This document shows positions 1 through 12,369 of a stretch of DNA of 64,000 nucleotides, piece by piece. A program made the translations under genes and the position numbers. Positions within the stretch are counted from its first letter, which is position 1. Each line of letters begins with the position of its first letter. The notes beneath the pieces were generated by a model that did no database searches, was not told where the DNA came from, and worked only from the letters and a program-made list of their open reading frames with translations. Origin of the DNA: Cryptomeria japonica (Eukaryota; Streptophyta; Pinopsida; Cupressales; Cupressaceae); NCBI RefSeq assembly GCF_030272615.1, contig NC_081414.1, positions 823,359,896 through 823,423,895 on the forward strand, read 5' to 3'.

Positions 1-66
1 CCATTGATAAGATCTTTCTCTTTAGGCTGTTAAATCCTTTTCCAAGATTGAAGCTCTGATACCAAT
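1..66 (-). mobile_element. Internal 5' end of an A/B-family LTR element running off the left edge
   Basis: This stretch matches 59975-60040 of element A almost base for base. Read on the minus strand it holds the primer-binding site next to the LTR and then the ATG of ORF1 (complement of 2-4) at the very edge. The rest of the element lies to the left of the window. Confidence 0.85.
53..64 (-). promoter_or_regulatory. Primer-binding site (initiator tRNA-Met type)
   Basis: The minus strand reads TGGTATCAGAGC, the usual copia primer-binding site complementary to initiator methionine tRNA, two bases inside the LTR end at 67. Confidence 0.9.
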
Positions 67-1244
67 TGTTAGGCCCAATATGGAAAGCTAATGTACTGAG
101 AGGGGAGGGGTGAATCAGTACTTCAAATCCTTTGTTCAACAATAAATTTACTGTTTTGCATAAACCAAAAACTGCCGTAACATAACATAAAGCTAAAACA
201 AATAAATAACAATCATACATGATTCACTCCATAACACATATAATTTGGTTACGTAGAAACTCTTGGTTAGAGAGAAAAACTGCGGTGGGGATGGCACCCA
301 CAACTTCACTACTGCAATAATAAAGGTTGCTTGGTTAGAGCTACATGTTTAGCTATTTCTGATAGCTTACCGTGTTAGGAGTATAAAGATCGTTAGATCT
401 ACCTTGCTAAAGGATTTTACAACACTTATTCTAAATGTTGCACCTGGTTAAAGGCTTTACAATTTATAGACTTTGTTAGAGTCTTTTACCCTGTTAAAGG
501 TTTCTCTTACAAATCAAAATATTCCAATAAAATCTTTACAAATATCTACAACTTCACATCTAAAATGTTATAGTAGATTCTATGTGCTCAAAATGATATT
601 ACCTTGCTTATAACATACCTTGGTAATCCATAGATTAACTCAGTAAACCCTTCTATTTACTCTATTCCTTGACTGTTCTCTGAAATCCTTCTTGGTGACC
701 TCTATGTCTCTGACAGTCACAATACTCAGTGCTTCCTTATCTATCACATATGTCTTCCTTCATATATCTCTATTTTTTCATATTTTTATCCTTAATCCAT
801 GTTGTATAAATAGATCTCTTATGTCGGTGATCTATTCATTTCTTTGATCTTCTAAACATGATTTATCAAATGAATAACCATACAAAACATTTCATTGGAT
901 AGATGACCTCAAGATCATACAAAATCTTTAAGTGTAATTTCCAATGTGATAACAGTTCTTTGTTCCTTGATCTTTGTAACATGTTTCCCATATGTGTCTA
1001 GGTTCAATGAATCTGGTAACACGTTTCACTCAGTGTGTGTTAACTCGGTATATCATTTTTGTTGCTCGGTAGACATAGAGTATTACTTGGTAAACAACTC
1101 AGTGTATACTAGGCTCTGTGACTACTTTCTTCTATAACCGACTGCTCTGTGCATACCGACTAAATATTTCGGTAATAGTAACCGACTAGAGTATATAGAA
1201 TGACTTTCGACATAAAACTAATGGCAACTTAGTAAGTAGTAACA
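67..1244 (-). repeat. 5' LTR, A/B family (element continues leftwards)
   Basis: It starts TGTTAGGCCC and ends AGTAGTAACA on the plus strand, so the ends are TG/CA with a TGTTA/TAACA inverted repeat. The length is 1178 bp. It aligns along its whole length with 50806-51980 (about 20 differences in the first 400 bases) and less closely with the LTRs of element A. The primer-binding site is on its left, so this is the 5' LTR of a minus-strand element. The right flank CTTCT and the following bases are X repeat. Confidence 0.92.
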
Positions 1245-1582
1245 CTTCTTTCCTCAATATCTTTTGTTGATGGAATTACTATCTTCGATGAGTCTTTTCT
1301 ATATCAATGAGACATCATTGGTTCTCATCGATATTATTTGAAACCGGATATCTTAATAGAATGCTATTACACCTGCTTGATGACTTGTGGGCTACCATGG
1401 TATTGATGAGTCTCTTGAAGTTTACTAATCTTTCATCCCTTAATATCAACTTATCTTATCATCTTTATCTTCATTTCATTCTCTGTCTGGAAATAATTGG
1501 ACGGAATATGTTTAACACAAATTGACAAGTCTTTGTCCTGATCCAATTCTGCCACTACTCGATTCCTCTCATCATCAAACTC
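1245..1582. repeat. Repeat X, piece 1
   Basis: It matches X at 49910-50300: the same run through the Tcga/catcgatg-rich part, the ATTATTTGAA stretch and the CTCTTGAAGTTT stretch. It ends in mid-unit at 1582 where the inverted-repeat insertion begins, and X resumes in phase at 16859. I see no coding potential. Confidence 0.85.
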
Positions 1583-1618
1583 GGGTATATGCACAAAGTT
1601 GTGGTACGAAAAAGGTGC
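1583..1618 (+). repeat. Left terminal inverted repeat
   Basis: It begins GGGTATATG, continues to TTGTGGTACG and reaches TGCCAC. Compared with the right end it carries about six extra bases before TTGTGG and lacks about six before TGCCAC. Confidence 0.6.
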
Positions 1619-1619
1619 C

Positions 1620-1995
1620 ACACTTCAAAAAAAATGAAAAATGCCTTATAAGATGCGCGCACTATAGGGCATGTGCCTTATAGTGCGTGCACCAGCTTGG
1701 ATCATGGGTCAAGGGTCCCATATAACCATTTTTTAGTGTAGCTCATTTGGCTAGCGCCAAATATAGCACTAGCCAAATAACTTCCATTGAAATTTTTTAA
1801 CCTTTGATAAATTTATACTTTATACCCTATAATCTATACTCTATACTCTATAGTTTGATAGCCACTACCATAAAAATTAAACCATTTCAAACTATAACAA
1901 ATACCCTAGATCGTATGACCAAATATGCTAAATCTTCGACCCTATACAATAACCATAGACCCTACAACCCAATATGCTAAACCATATGAGGTCGT
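1620..1995. repeat. Left subterminal region, unit 1 of a 480-bp direct duplication
   Basis: The segment from about 1700 recurs 480 bases later: ATCATGGGTC at 1701 matches ATCATGAGTC at 2181, and the match runs through the TATACT-rich stretch into the start of the array. It also holds ATTTGGCTAGCGCCAAAT, a TTTGGC/GCCAAA palindrome near 1745-1762. No coding potential. Confidence 0.75.
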
Positions 1996-4900
1996 TATGG
2001 GTTGTATGGTATCCTAAGGGGTCATATGGTGTCCTATGACCCCTTAGGACACCATATTGTGTCTGCCTTATAGGATTGGTGTGCCAAGCCTAAGGCTTGG
2101 CACACCAAGCCTATAAGGTGCATGCCCTATAGTGCGTGCCCCTTATAAGGCATGTACCTTATGAGAGAATGTGGGCTTTGATCATGAGTCAAGGGTCCCA
2201 TATAACCATTTTTTAGTGTAGCTCATTTGGCTAGCACCAAATGACTTCCATTGAAATTTTTTAACCTTTGATAAATTTATACTTTATACCCTATAATCTA
2301 TACTCTATACTCTATAGTTTGATAGCCACTACCATAAAAATTAAACCATTTCAAACCTATAACAAATAGCCTAGATCATATGACCAAATATGCTAAATCC
2401 TCAATCCTATACAATAACCATAGACCCTACAACCCAATATGCTAAACCATATGAGATCGTTATGGGTTGTATGGTATCCTAAAGGGTCATATGGTGTCCT
2501 ATGACCCCTTAGGACACCATATTACCCCCTAGGACACCATATGACCCCTTAGGACATAATGTGAACCCTAACGACATGTAAGGGGTTAAATGGTATCCTA
2601 AGGGGTCAGAGGACATTGTATGACCCATTAGGAGACCATATGACCCCTTAGGACACCATATGACCCATAACAACACTATATGGTGTTCTAAGGGGTCACA
2701 TGGTGTCCTAAGGGTCATATGGTGTCCTATGACCCCTTAGGACACCATATGACCAATAACGACACTATATGGTGTTCTAAGGGGTCACATGGTGTCCTAA
2801 GGGGTCATATGGTATCCAAAGGGGTCATAGGACACTATATAACCTGTTACGACACCATATGACCCCTTAGGAAACAATATGGTGTTGTTATGGGTTGTAT
2901 GGTGTCCTAAGGGGTCACAGGACACCATATGACCCCTTAGGACACCATACGACCAATAACGACACCATATTGTTCCCTAAGGGGTCATATGGTGTCCTAA
3001 GGGGTCATATGGTGTTGTAACAGGTCATATAGTGTCTTCTGACCCCTTACGATACCATATAACCCCTTACATGTCGTTAGGGTTCACAATGTGTCCTAAG
3101 GGGTCATATGGTGTCCTATGACCCCTTAGGATACCATATGACTCCTTAGGACACAATATGGTGTCGTAATGGGTTGTATGATGTTCTTAGGGGTCATATG
3201 GTATCCTATGGGGCCATAGGACACCATATGACCCCTTAGGTGTCGTTAGGGATCATATTGTGTCCTAATGGGTCATATGGTGTATTATGACCCCTTAAGA
3301 CACCATATGACCCCTTAGGACACCATACAACCCATAATGACACCATATGGTGTCCTAAGGGGTCATAGGACACCATATGACCCCTTACGACACAATGTGA
3401 ACCCTAATGACATGTAAGGGGTTATATGGTATCCTGAGGGGTCATAGGACACTATATGACCCGTTAGGACACCATATGATCCCTTAGGACACCATATGAC
3501 ACCTTAGGACACAATATGGTGTTGTTATGGGTCATATGGTATCATAAGGGGTCATATGGTATCTTATGACCCCTTAGCACACCATATGACCCCTTAGGAC
3601 ACAATATGTTATGGGTCGTATGGTATCCTAAGGGGTCATATGGTGTCCTATGACCCCTTAGGAATCCATATGACCCCTTAGGAGACAATATGGTGTCGTT
3701 ATGCATCCTATGACCCCTTAGGACACCATATGGCCCCATAGGACACTATATGGTGTTCTAAGGGCTCACACGGTGTCGTATGGGGTCATATGGTGTCGTA
3801 TCTTAGGACATAATATGGTGTCGTTATGGGTCGTATGGTGTCCTAAGGGGTCATATGGTGTCCTACAGGGTCATAGGACACCATATGACCCCTTAGGACA
3901 TAATAAGGTGGCATTATGGGTCGTATGGTGTCCTAAGGGGTCATATGGTGTCCTATGGGGCCATACAACACCATATGACTCCTTAGGTGTCGTGAGGGAT
4001 CATATTGTGTCTTAACAGGTTATATGGTGTGTTATGCCCCTTAAGACACCATATGACCCCTTAGGACACCATACGACCCATAATGACACCATATGGTGTC
4101 CCAAGGGGTCATATAGTGTCCTAAGGGGTAATAGGACACCATATGACCCCAAGGACACAATGTGAACCCTAATGACATGTAAGGGGTTATATGGTATCCT
4201 AAGGGGTCGTAGGACACTATATGACCTATTATAACATTATATGACCTCTTAGGACACCATATGACCCCTTAGGACACAATATGGTGTCGTTATGGGTCGT
4301 ATGGTGTCCTAAGGGGTCATATGGTGCCTTATGACCCCTTAAGAATTCATATGACCCCTTAGGACACAATATGATGTTGTTATGTGCCGTATGGTGTCCT
4401 AAGGGGTCATATGGTGTCCTATGGGGCCATAGGACACCATATGACCCCTTAGGTGTCATTACGGATCATATTGTGTCTTAACAAGTCATATGCTGCGTTA
4501 TTACCCCTTAAGACATCATATGACCCCTTAGGACACCATATGACCCATAATGACACCATGTGGTGTCTTCAGGGGTCATATAGTGTCCTAAGGGGTCATA
4601 GGACACCATATGACACCTTAGGACACAATGGGAACCCTAACGACATGTAAGGGGTTATATGGTATCCTAAGGAGTCCTAGGACACCATATGACCCCTTAG
4701 GACACCATATGACCCCTTAGGACACAATATGGTGTCGTTATGGGTCATATAGTGTCTTAAGGGGTCATATGGTGTCCTATGACCCTTTAGAACACCATAT
4801 AACCCCTTAGGACACAATAAGGTGTCGTTATGGGTCGTATGGTATCCTAAGGGGTCATATGGTGTCGTTATGGGTCGTATGGTATCCTAAGGGGTCATAT

Positions 4901-7388
4901 GGTGTCCTATGGGGCCATAAGAGACCATATGACCCATTAGGTGTCATTAAGGATCATATTGTGTCTTAACGGGTCATATGGTGTGTTATGACCCCTTAAG
5001 ACACCATATGACCCCTTAGGACACCATACAACCCATAATGACACCATATGGTGTCATAAGGGGTCATATAGTGTCATAAGGGGTCATAGGACACCATATG
5101 ACCCCTTAGGACACAATGTGAACTCTAAAGACATGTAAGGGGTTATATCATATCATAAGGCATCATAGGACACTATATGACCTGTTACAACATTATATGA
5201 CCCCTTAGAAAACCAGATGACCCCTTATGACACAATATGGTGTCGTTATGGGTCGTATGGTATCCTAAGGGGTCGTATGGTATCCTAAGGGGTCATATGG
5301 TGTCCTATGACCCCTTAGAAATTCATATGACCCCTTAGGACACAATATGATGTCGTTATGGGTCAAATGGTGTCCTAAGGGGTCATGTGGTGTCCTATGG
5401 GGCCATAGGACACCATATGACTCCTTAGGTGTCGTTACAGATCATATTGTGTCTTAACAACTCATATGGTGTGTTATTACCCCTTAAGACATCATATGAC
5501 CCCTTAGGACACAATATGACCCATAATGACACCATATGGTGTCCTAAGGGGTCATATAGTGTCCTAAGGGATCATAGGACACTATATGACCCCTTAGGAA
5601 ACAATGGGAACTCTAACGACATGCAAGGGGTTATATGGTATTGTAAGGGGTCATAGGACACTATATGACCCATTAGGACACCATATGACCTCTTAGGACA
5701 CTATATGACCCATAACAACACTATATGGTGTTCTAAGGGGTCACATGGTGTCATAGGGGGTCATATGGTATCCTATGACCCCTTAGGACACCATATGACC
5801 CCTTAGGACATAATATGCTGTCGTTATGGGTAGTATCGTGTCATAAGGGGTCATATGGTGTCCTATGACCCCTTAGGACACAATATGGTGTTGTTATGGG
5901 TCGTATGGTGTGCTAAGGAGTCATATGGTGTCCTATGGGGCCATAGGACACCATATGACCCCTTAGGTGTCGTTAAGGATCATATTGTGTCTTAACGGGT
6001 CATATGGTGTGTTATGACCCCTTAAGACACCATATGACCCCTTCGGACACCATACGACACATAATGACACCATATGGTGTCCTAAGGGGTCATAGAGTGT
6101 CCTAAGGGGTCATATGACACCATATGACCCCTTAGGACATAATGTGAACCCCAACGACACGTAAGGGGTTATATTGTGTCCTAAGGTGTCATAGGACACT
6201 ATATGACCTGTTAGGACACCAGATGACCCATTAGGACACCATATGACCCATAATGACACTATATGGTGTTCTAAGGGGTCACATGGTGTCCTAAGGGATC
6301 ATCTGGTGTCCTAGGACCCCTTGGGAGACCATATGACCCCTTAGGACACAATATGGTGTTGTTATGGGTCGTATGGTGTTGTAAGGGGTCATATAGTATT
6401 CTATGACCCCTTAGAACACCATATGACCCCTTAGGAAACAATATGGTGTCATTATGGGTCGTATGGTGTCCTAAGGGGTCATATGGTGTCCTATGACCCT
6501 TTCAGACACAATATGGTGTCGTTATGGGTCGTATGGTGTCCTAAGGGGTCATATGGTGTCCTATGGGGCCATAGGACACCATGTGACCCCTTAGGTGTCA
6601 TTACGAATCATATTGTGTCTTAATGGGTCATATGATGTGTTATGACCCCTTAAGACACCATATGACCCCTTAGGACACCATACGACACATAATGACACCA
6701 TATGGTATTCTAAGGGGTCATATAGTGTCCTAAGGGGTCATAGAACACCATATGACCCATTAGGACATAATGTGAATCCTAGAGACACGAATGGGGTTAT
6801 ATGGTATCCTAAGGGGTCATACGACACTATATGACATGTTAGGACACCATATGACCCCTTAGGACACAATATGACCCATAACGACACTATATGGTGTTCT
6901 AAGGGGTCACATGGTGTCATAAGGGGTCATATGGTGTCCTATGACCCCTTAGGACACCATATGACCCCTTAGGATACAATATGGTGTTGTTATGGGTCAT
7001 ATGGTGGCCTATGGGGTCATAGGACACCATATGAACCCTTAGGTATCATTAGGGATCATATTATGTCTTAACGGGTCATATGGTGTGTTATGAACCCTTA
7101 AGACACAATATGACCCCTTAGGACACCTTATGTTGTCATTATGGGTCATATGGTGTCCTATGGGATCATAAGACACCTAATGACCACTTAGGATACCATA
7201 CAACCTATAATGACACCATATTTTGTCCTAAGGGGTGATATAGTGTCCCAAGGGGTCATAGGACACCATATCACCCCTTAAGACACAATGTGAACCCTAA
7301 CGAAATGTAGGGGGTTATGTGGTATCCTAAGGGGTCATAGGAAATTATATAACCCGTTAGGATACCATATGACCCCTTAGGATGCCAT
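1996..7388. repeat. Dyad 20-bp repeat array (left block)
   Basis: It is made of a 20-bp unit, TCATATGGTGTCCTAAGGGG, and its reverse complement, mixed in both orientations with point variants such as GTCGTTATGGG. Orientation flips occur at CATATG and at TCATAGGA. A higher-order pattern is visible: the landmark GACATGTAAGGGGTTATATG recurs near 2570, 3405, 4170, 4640, 5125, 5615, 6155, 6780 and 7295. The first part also includes the second 480-bp subterminal unit (about 2180-2490). Open frames here only read the repeat and are not genes. Confidence 0.9.
2066..2118. repeat. 53-bp near-perfect palindrome
   Basis: CCTTATAGG at 2066-2074 pairs with CCTATAAGG at 2110-2118, and GGTGTGCCAAGCC at 2078-2090 pairs with GGCTTGGCACACC at 2094-2106, all about one centre at 2092. 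One mismatched pair lies between the two stem blocks. Confidence 0.85.
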
Positions 7389-8874
7389 TGATAAATCAAT
7401 GATGAACGGATAGTACCAAACTGGTACTGAGAGGGGGGGTGAATCAGTACAGGCAAAAGCACACTCTTAAACTAGTTTGTCAGTAGATACTTTGCGTTAA
7501 CAGACAAACAGTAAGACTAGTCCTAAAATAGAGTAGAACCGGCAAGACCCAGAATAACAAAGACAAGCATAAACTGGTTGACACGTATCTTCTCATACTA
7601 TTTAACACTTCATTTCCATTTCACCCTAATGCATGAATAAGTAATCTACCATCAAAGATATACATATAAGCAACTAGATCAACATGATTCACTACTTGAA
7701 AGAAAACAACATAGCATCACATGAAGAAGACAACACACATGACACACTCATTTTTCACGTGGAAACCCAACTGGTAAAAACAATGGTGGGGAAGAATACC
7801 CACAAGCTTGTTTTTGAACTCTTTAGAAGTCTACTCTATAGGAGCCTTGTCTGGTTAAAGACTGATACAATAGGTTCTATTAGGAACCAATCCTGTTAGG
7901 GATCACCCAGTTAAGGGATGGCTAGAATACCTAGTTAAGGGTTAAACCCTGTTAAAGGCTACCTTGTTAGAGGATTTCAAGAACTCAATGGTTTTGAATC
8001 ACCATGTTAAAGGATTTATAGCAAGCTAGTTAAAGCTACCCTGTTAAGGGATTTCTGAACTGTTGAATTGGTTAGAGATCAAGAGGTATTACAATGATCT
8101 GTTAACAACACTCAATGCTAATGCAGATCCACTTAAGCTCCTCTTCACCTTCTGTACTTACACTCTGCAGGTAACACTTCTCTCCTCTGGTCTGGCAAGA
8201 ATCACGTATCCCTTGTCATGGATATACACACACAACTTTTGCCAACAACCTCAAAAAGAGACACAACATCGACCTTATAGGAAAATAGATAGGTTGATAG
8301 TGTAAACCCTAAACCCTGAACCTGTTAGGTTAAGGAATTCAAACAGTTCAATCCTGACCATTGAGCATACTACATTAAATGCAACAATTCTTGATCCAAT
8401 CTCAAGACTTTCTCCATCATCCATTTTACACTGATTTCATGGCGGCTGATAACCCATCACACATTATCACCGTTTACAGACTTCACACATTCCTGAGGTA
8501 GATAGGAACAATCTCCTTCATGCAAGATCCTTCACGCGCACAAGGCTTGCATGGCAACACAATCTATTCTTCGTTACCATGTTAACTCATCACACAAAGT
8601 CACTGGTTGAGCCACACAGGCTTGAAGCACTTCAACTAGAAACCCTGAAGTGGAAACTTCCAACCGGTAGTCATTTAATGCTTCCATGTGCCAGTTCCCG
8701 TAACTATATGCATGTTCACCTTGAACAAACATACCACTTCACTTTGGCACAAATGCTGGTTCACAGTGTTATACCGGTTCGCACATATGCCAGTTCTCTC
8801 CTCTTCAGCATATTGACATCAATGACAACATACAATGTCATTATCTCCTTATACCGGTTCACATAATGCCAACA
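7389..8874 (-). repeat. C1 3' LTR
   Basis: It runs from TGATAAATC to TGCCAACA, 1486 bp, and matches 13263-14749. It contains about ten spaced copies of a GTTAAAGG-like motif between 7850 and 8080 and, near the left end, the GTACTGA...TCAGTAC hairpin around a G-rich run. Confidence 0.92.
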
Positions 8875-8889
8875 ATCTCCCTGTTTGGC
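8875..8889 (-). promoter_or_regulatory. C1 polypurine tract
   Basis: The minus strand reads GCCAAACAGGGAGAT directly next to the 3' LTR. A second purine tract, CAAAGGGGGAGAAG, lies about 100 bases upstream in the sense direction (8966-8990), preceded by GGCATTGTTGT as in C2. Confidence 0.7.
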
Positions 8890-9117
8890 ATTGATGGCAA
8901 TATACAAAGATATCTCTTCACTTCACATCTTCTCTCCCAATTTCTGCTGATATCTTCTCCACTTCACATCTTCTCCCCCTTTGACAACAATGCCAAAGTG
9001 GAGGCACAAGCTTCCTTGTTCTATTATGTTGCTCCCCCTGGGGAGTAGCATCCTTCAACACATCAATCCTAAAAAAAATTGACTATGCAATACCTGACTG
9101 ATGTGGAGCATATACCT

Positions 9118-10668
9118 TTAGTTTACCTCCTGAAGGGGAAACGCCCCTAATTTACCTCTTAAGTACATAAATGTAGCCTTTGGGAGAGGTTTGGTGAATA
9201 TGTCTGCTAACTGCTCTTGACTGGAAACATGTTCCAGTGCAATCTCTTTGTTCTGAACCTTTTCCCTCAAGAAATGATACTTAAGCTCAAAGTGCTTGGT
9301 TGTAGAATGTAAAACCGGATTCTTGGAGATGTTAATTGCACTAGTATTGTCACAAAATATACTTACCGGTTCAAATATAGGAACTTTGAAGCCATTTAAT
9401 ACATGCTTCATCCAAATTGTCTGAGTGCAGTTCATGAAAGCTGCAACATATTCTGCTTCCATTGTAGACTGAGAGATACAACTCTGCTTCTTACTCATCC
9501 ATGAGACCAGTCTACCACCGAGAAAGAATACACCACCGGTTGTGCTTTTCTAGTCATCTACATTGCCTGCCCAATCAGCATCTGTGTAAAATTTCAAGTT
9601 GAAGTTCTTGCTATATTGATACCACAATCCATAGTCAACAGTTCTCTTTAGATACCTAAGAATTCGCTTGACTGCAACCAAGTGGGATTCTCTTGGGCTT
9701 TTCTGGAATCTTGTAGTAATGCCAACTACATGTGCAATATCCAGTCTGCTATGCACTACATAATGCAACTTACCAATCATTGATTGGTATTCGTTCTCAT
9801 CAACCAATGCTGAGTCATCTTCTTTGGATAGTTTACAACCAATCACCATCAGAGTACCAACTAGTTTGCTATCTTCCATGCCAAAGGTCTTCAACACCTC
9901 TTTGACATACTTGGACTGAGTGATAAAGATTCCATCTTTCATCTGTTGGATCTATAGTCCAATGAAGAACTTAATCTCCCCGATGAGTGACATCTCAAAC
10001 TTTTTCTCCATCTCATCTACAAACTCATGACTCATCTTGTCATCTCCACCAAAGATAATGTCATCAACAAATGCCTCACAGATCAGGATCTGATCTCCTT
10101 CAAACTTCAAGTAGATATTGCTATCTTCACTTGTTCTCTCAAATCCAATCTTCACAAGATGGGACTGCACATGTTCATACCAAGCTCTAGGTACCTGCTT
10201 TAGACCATATAAGGCTTTATGTAGCCTACATACCATGTCACTGTCTTCAGATAGGGAAAACCCATCTGGTTGCTCTATGTACACCTCCTCTTCAAGTACA
10301 CCATTTAGGAATGCAAATTTTACATCCATTTGATATACTTTGAAACTTTTAAAATCTGCATATGCAAGAAGCATACGAACTCCTTCCAATCTAGCTACAG
10401 GAGCAAAGGTTTCTCCATAGTCTTCTCCTTATTCTTGAGCATATCCTTTGCACACTAATCTGGCTTTGTTCCTAATCATTGTGCCATCCTCATTCAGCTT
10501 ATTTCTGAAAACCCATTTGGTACCAATGATATTTTTATGCTCCAGTTTGGGTACCAAAGACCATGTACCATTTTTCTCTATTTGGTCAAGTTCTTCCTCC
10601 ATTGCCTTGATCCAATCTTCATCTTTATGTGACTTTTTGAATGATTTGGGCTCAAATTCAGAGATCAT
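9118..10668 (-). pseudogene. pol: C1 reverse transcriptase and RNase H (broken)
   Basis: Sense direction is from 10668 down to 9118 and all pieces share one frame. The first piece has the TKWVFRNKLNEDG block at the start of copia reverse transcriptase. Next come [26 protein letters not shown] and the catalytic FVDDIIFGGDD. The connection and RNase H parts follow, with YTDADWAGNVDD, the [12 protein letters not shown] active-site block, [13 protein letters not shown] and the terminal [10 protein letters not shown]. In-frame stops separate the pieces: a TAA after the first, a TAG at 9952-9954 where CAG is expected, and another before 9498. The family makes cDNA from element RNA in virus-like particles; this copy cannot. 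Confidence 0.93.
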
Positions 10669-10869
10669 ACATGAGTTTTCTTTGACCTTTCTTCTTGTAA
10701 GGATTCTTGCATTCTTATCTCCTATGATCTGCTTAGGATCATGATTCAGCTTGACATGCCGAGGAATGGTCTTGATGGATTCCTCTTGCTTTTCTTCTTC
10801 ATCCTCATCTCCATCAATATCAGCATCAACATCTACCAGTGTAGGAACACTATTACTGGTACTTGGTTG

Positions 10870-11756
10870 ACTGACAACCGATTCCTAGACGGTTACAACC
10901 AGTTCATTTACCGCTTGCTTACTGCGAGTTTCCTCAGTTTTCTCAGAGGTTTCATCAACTCTTACATTGATGCTTTCTATGATTCTCTGAGTCCTATTAT
11001 TGAAACACTTGAGAGCTTTGCTCTTGCTGAAATACCCTAGGAATATTCCCTCATCACATTTTGCATCAAATTTGCTCTGGTGCTCACTCCTCTTGATGTA
11101 ACATTTGCTACCAAACACTCTAAAGTAGCTAGCCATAGGTGTCTTACTGGTCCAATACTCATAAGGAGTTTTATCCTTACCTTTCTTGATGAGTACCCAG
11201 TTCATTGTGTAGACTACAGTGCTCACCGCTTCTCTCTAAAAGGTGTGAGCTACCTTACCTTGAATCAACATGGTTCTAGCTACTTCAACCATAGTCCAGT
11301 TATCTTTGCTAGGCCATTCTACTATGGAGTCTAGGGGGCAGATAGTTGTCTCTTGATGCCATGTTCTTCACAGTACTTGTTGAATTCATCGGAGGTGAAT
11401 TCCCCTCGATCAGTTCTCAGGCACTTGATCCTTTTACCGCTTTCCTTCTCCACTAATGCTCTGAAAGCTTTGAACTTTACAAAGGCTTTAGACTTGTCTT
11501 TCAACAATGTGACCCACATCATTCTTGAGTAGTCATTAGTGAGAATCATGAAGTACCTATCACCCTGCACACTTCTAGTTTTCATAGGACCACACAAATC
11601 AATATGCACAAGATCAAGCAAGTTGTCAGCAGTGAAAGATTTACCTTTAAAGGTTGAGGAAGACATTTTCCCCAATTGACACTCTCTGCACAAGGTATTA
11701 TCTAGTTTCCTTAGCACTAGCAACCCTCTAACTACCTTGATCTTACTAGCCTTCAC
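10870..11756 (-). pseudogene. pol: C1 integrase (broken)
   Basis: Sense runs from 11756 down. The zinc-binding part shows CRECQLGK, with the His-containing WHRRLCHVN just upstream of 11756. The catalytic core has HIDLCGPM (first Asp) and TNDYSRMMWV (second Asp). After SAP near 11331 the frame is lost, and where NGxAER should carry the catalytic Glu this copy seems to read Lys. A piece in another frame (11226-10885) resumes with VVYTMNWV, TPYEYW and the FLGYFSKSKALKCF block that follows the core. At least one frameshift and several stops make it inactive. Confidence 0.9.
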
Positions 11757-11959
11757 AATGTTATCAAAGTTTACATGGCAGAGTCTCCTATGCCATATCT
11801 ACTATCATCAAATTTAGCCATAAGACATGTACTTATATTTGCATTCAGCTGAAATAGGTTACCTTTGATCTGCATGCAAGTGGCCACCAATTCCCCATTC
11901 TTTCCTTTGATTCTGCACACTCCATTCTTGAATTCGAGAGTGAGACCACTGTCATTCAG

Positions 11960-12244
11960 CTAGGCAACACTCAAAAGATCGTGTTTGAGACCATCAACCC
12001 AATACACATTGTGATCACTACTCTTTCCATTCAGAGAGATTGACCCTCTGCCTTTGACCATACATGGTGCATCATTACAAAAGAGAACCACACCACCATC
12101 ATACTCTTCCAAAGATAGAAACTTGCTCCGGTCACTAGTCATATGGTGAGAACAGCCACTATCAATGATCCACTCATTGGAATTATCAAACCAAGAGACA
12201 AGAGCCTTCTTGTCTGACACATCTTCCTTGATAGCAACAAACAT
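11960..12244 (-). pseudogene. pol: C1 protease
   Basis: It has the aspartic protease active site in WIIDSGCSHHMTSD, then the copia block YDGGVVLFCNDAPC and KGRGSISLN, ending VYWVDGLKHDLLSVA followed by TAG. The TAG stands where CAG is normal, and C2 has a stop at the same codon. The frame differs from both gag and integrase, so frameshifts lie on both sides. Confidence 0.9.
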
Positions 12245-12369
12245 AATATCTTCATTTCTTCATCCTCTGATTCCTCATCTGTGACACCTTCATCAACTGC
12301 CACAAAATAGTTTCTTCGGTTTCCTCCTTTGAATTTCTTGAACCTTTCCGGTTTGTCCTTGTTGTCGCC

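Noticed and set aside
2509-7462. Repetitive peptides with PKGSYGVL and YDPLGHH in several frames on both strands
   Set aside because: They simply translate the 20-bp array, whose length (not a multiple of three) repeats every 60 bases in each frame.
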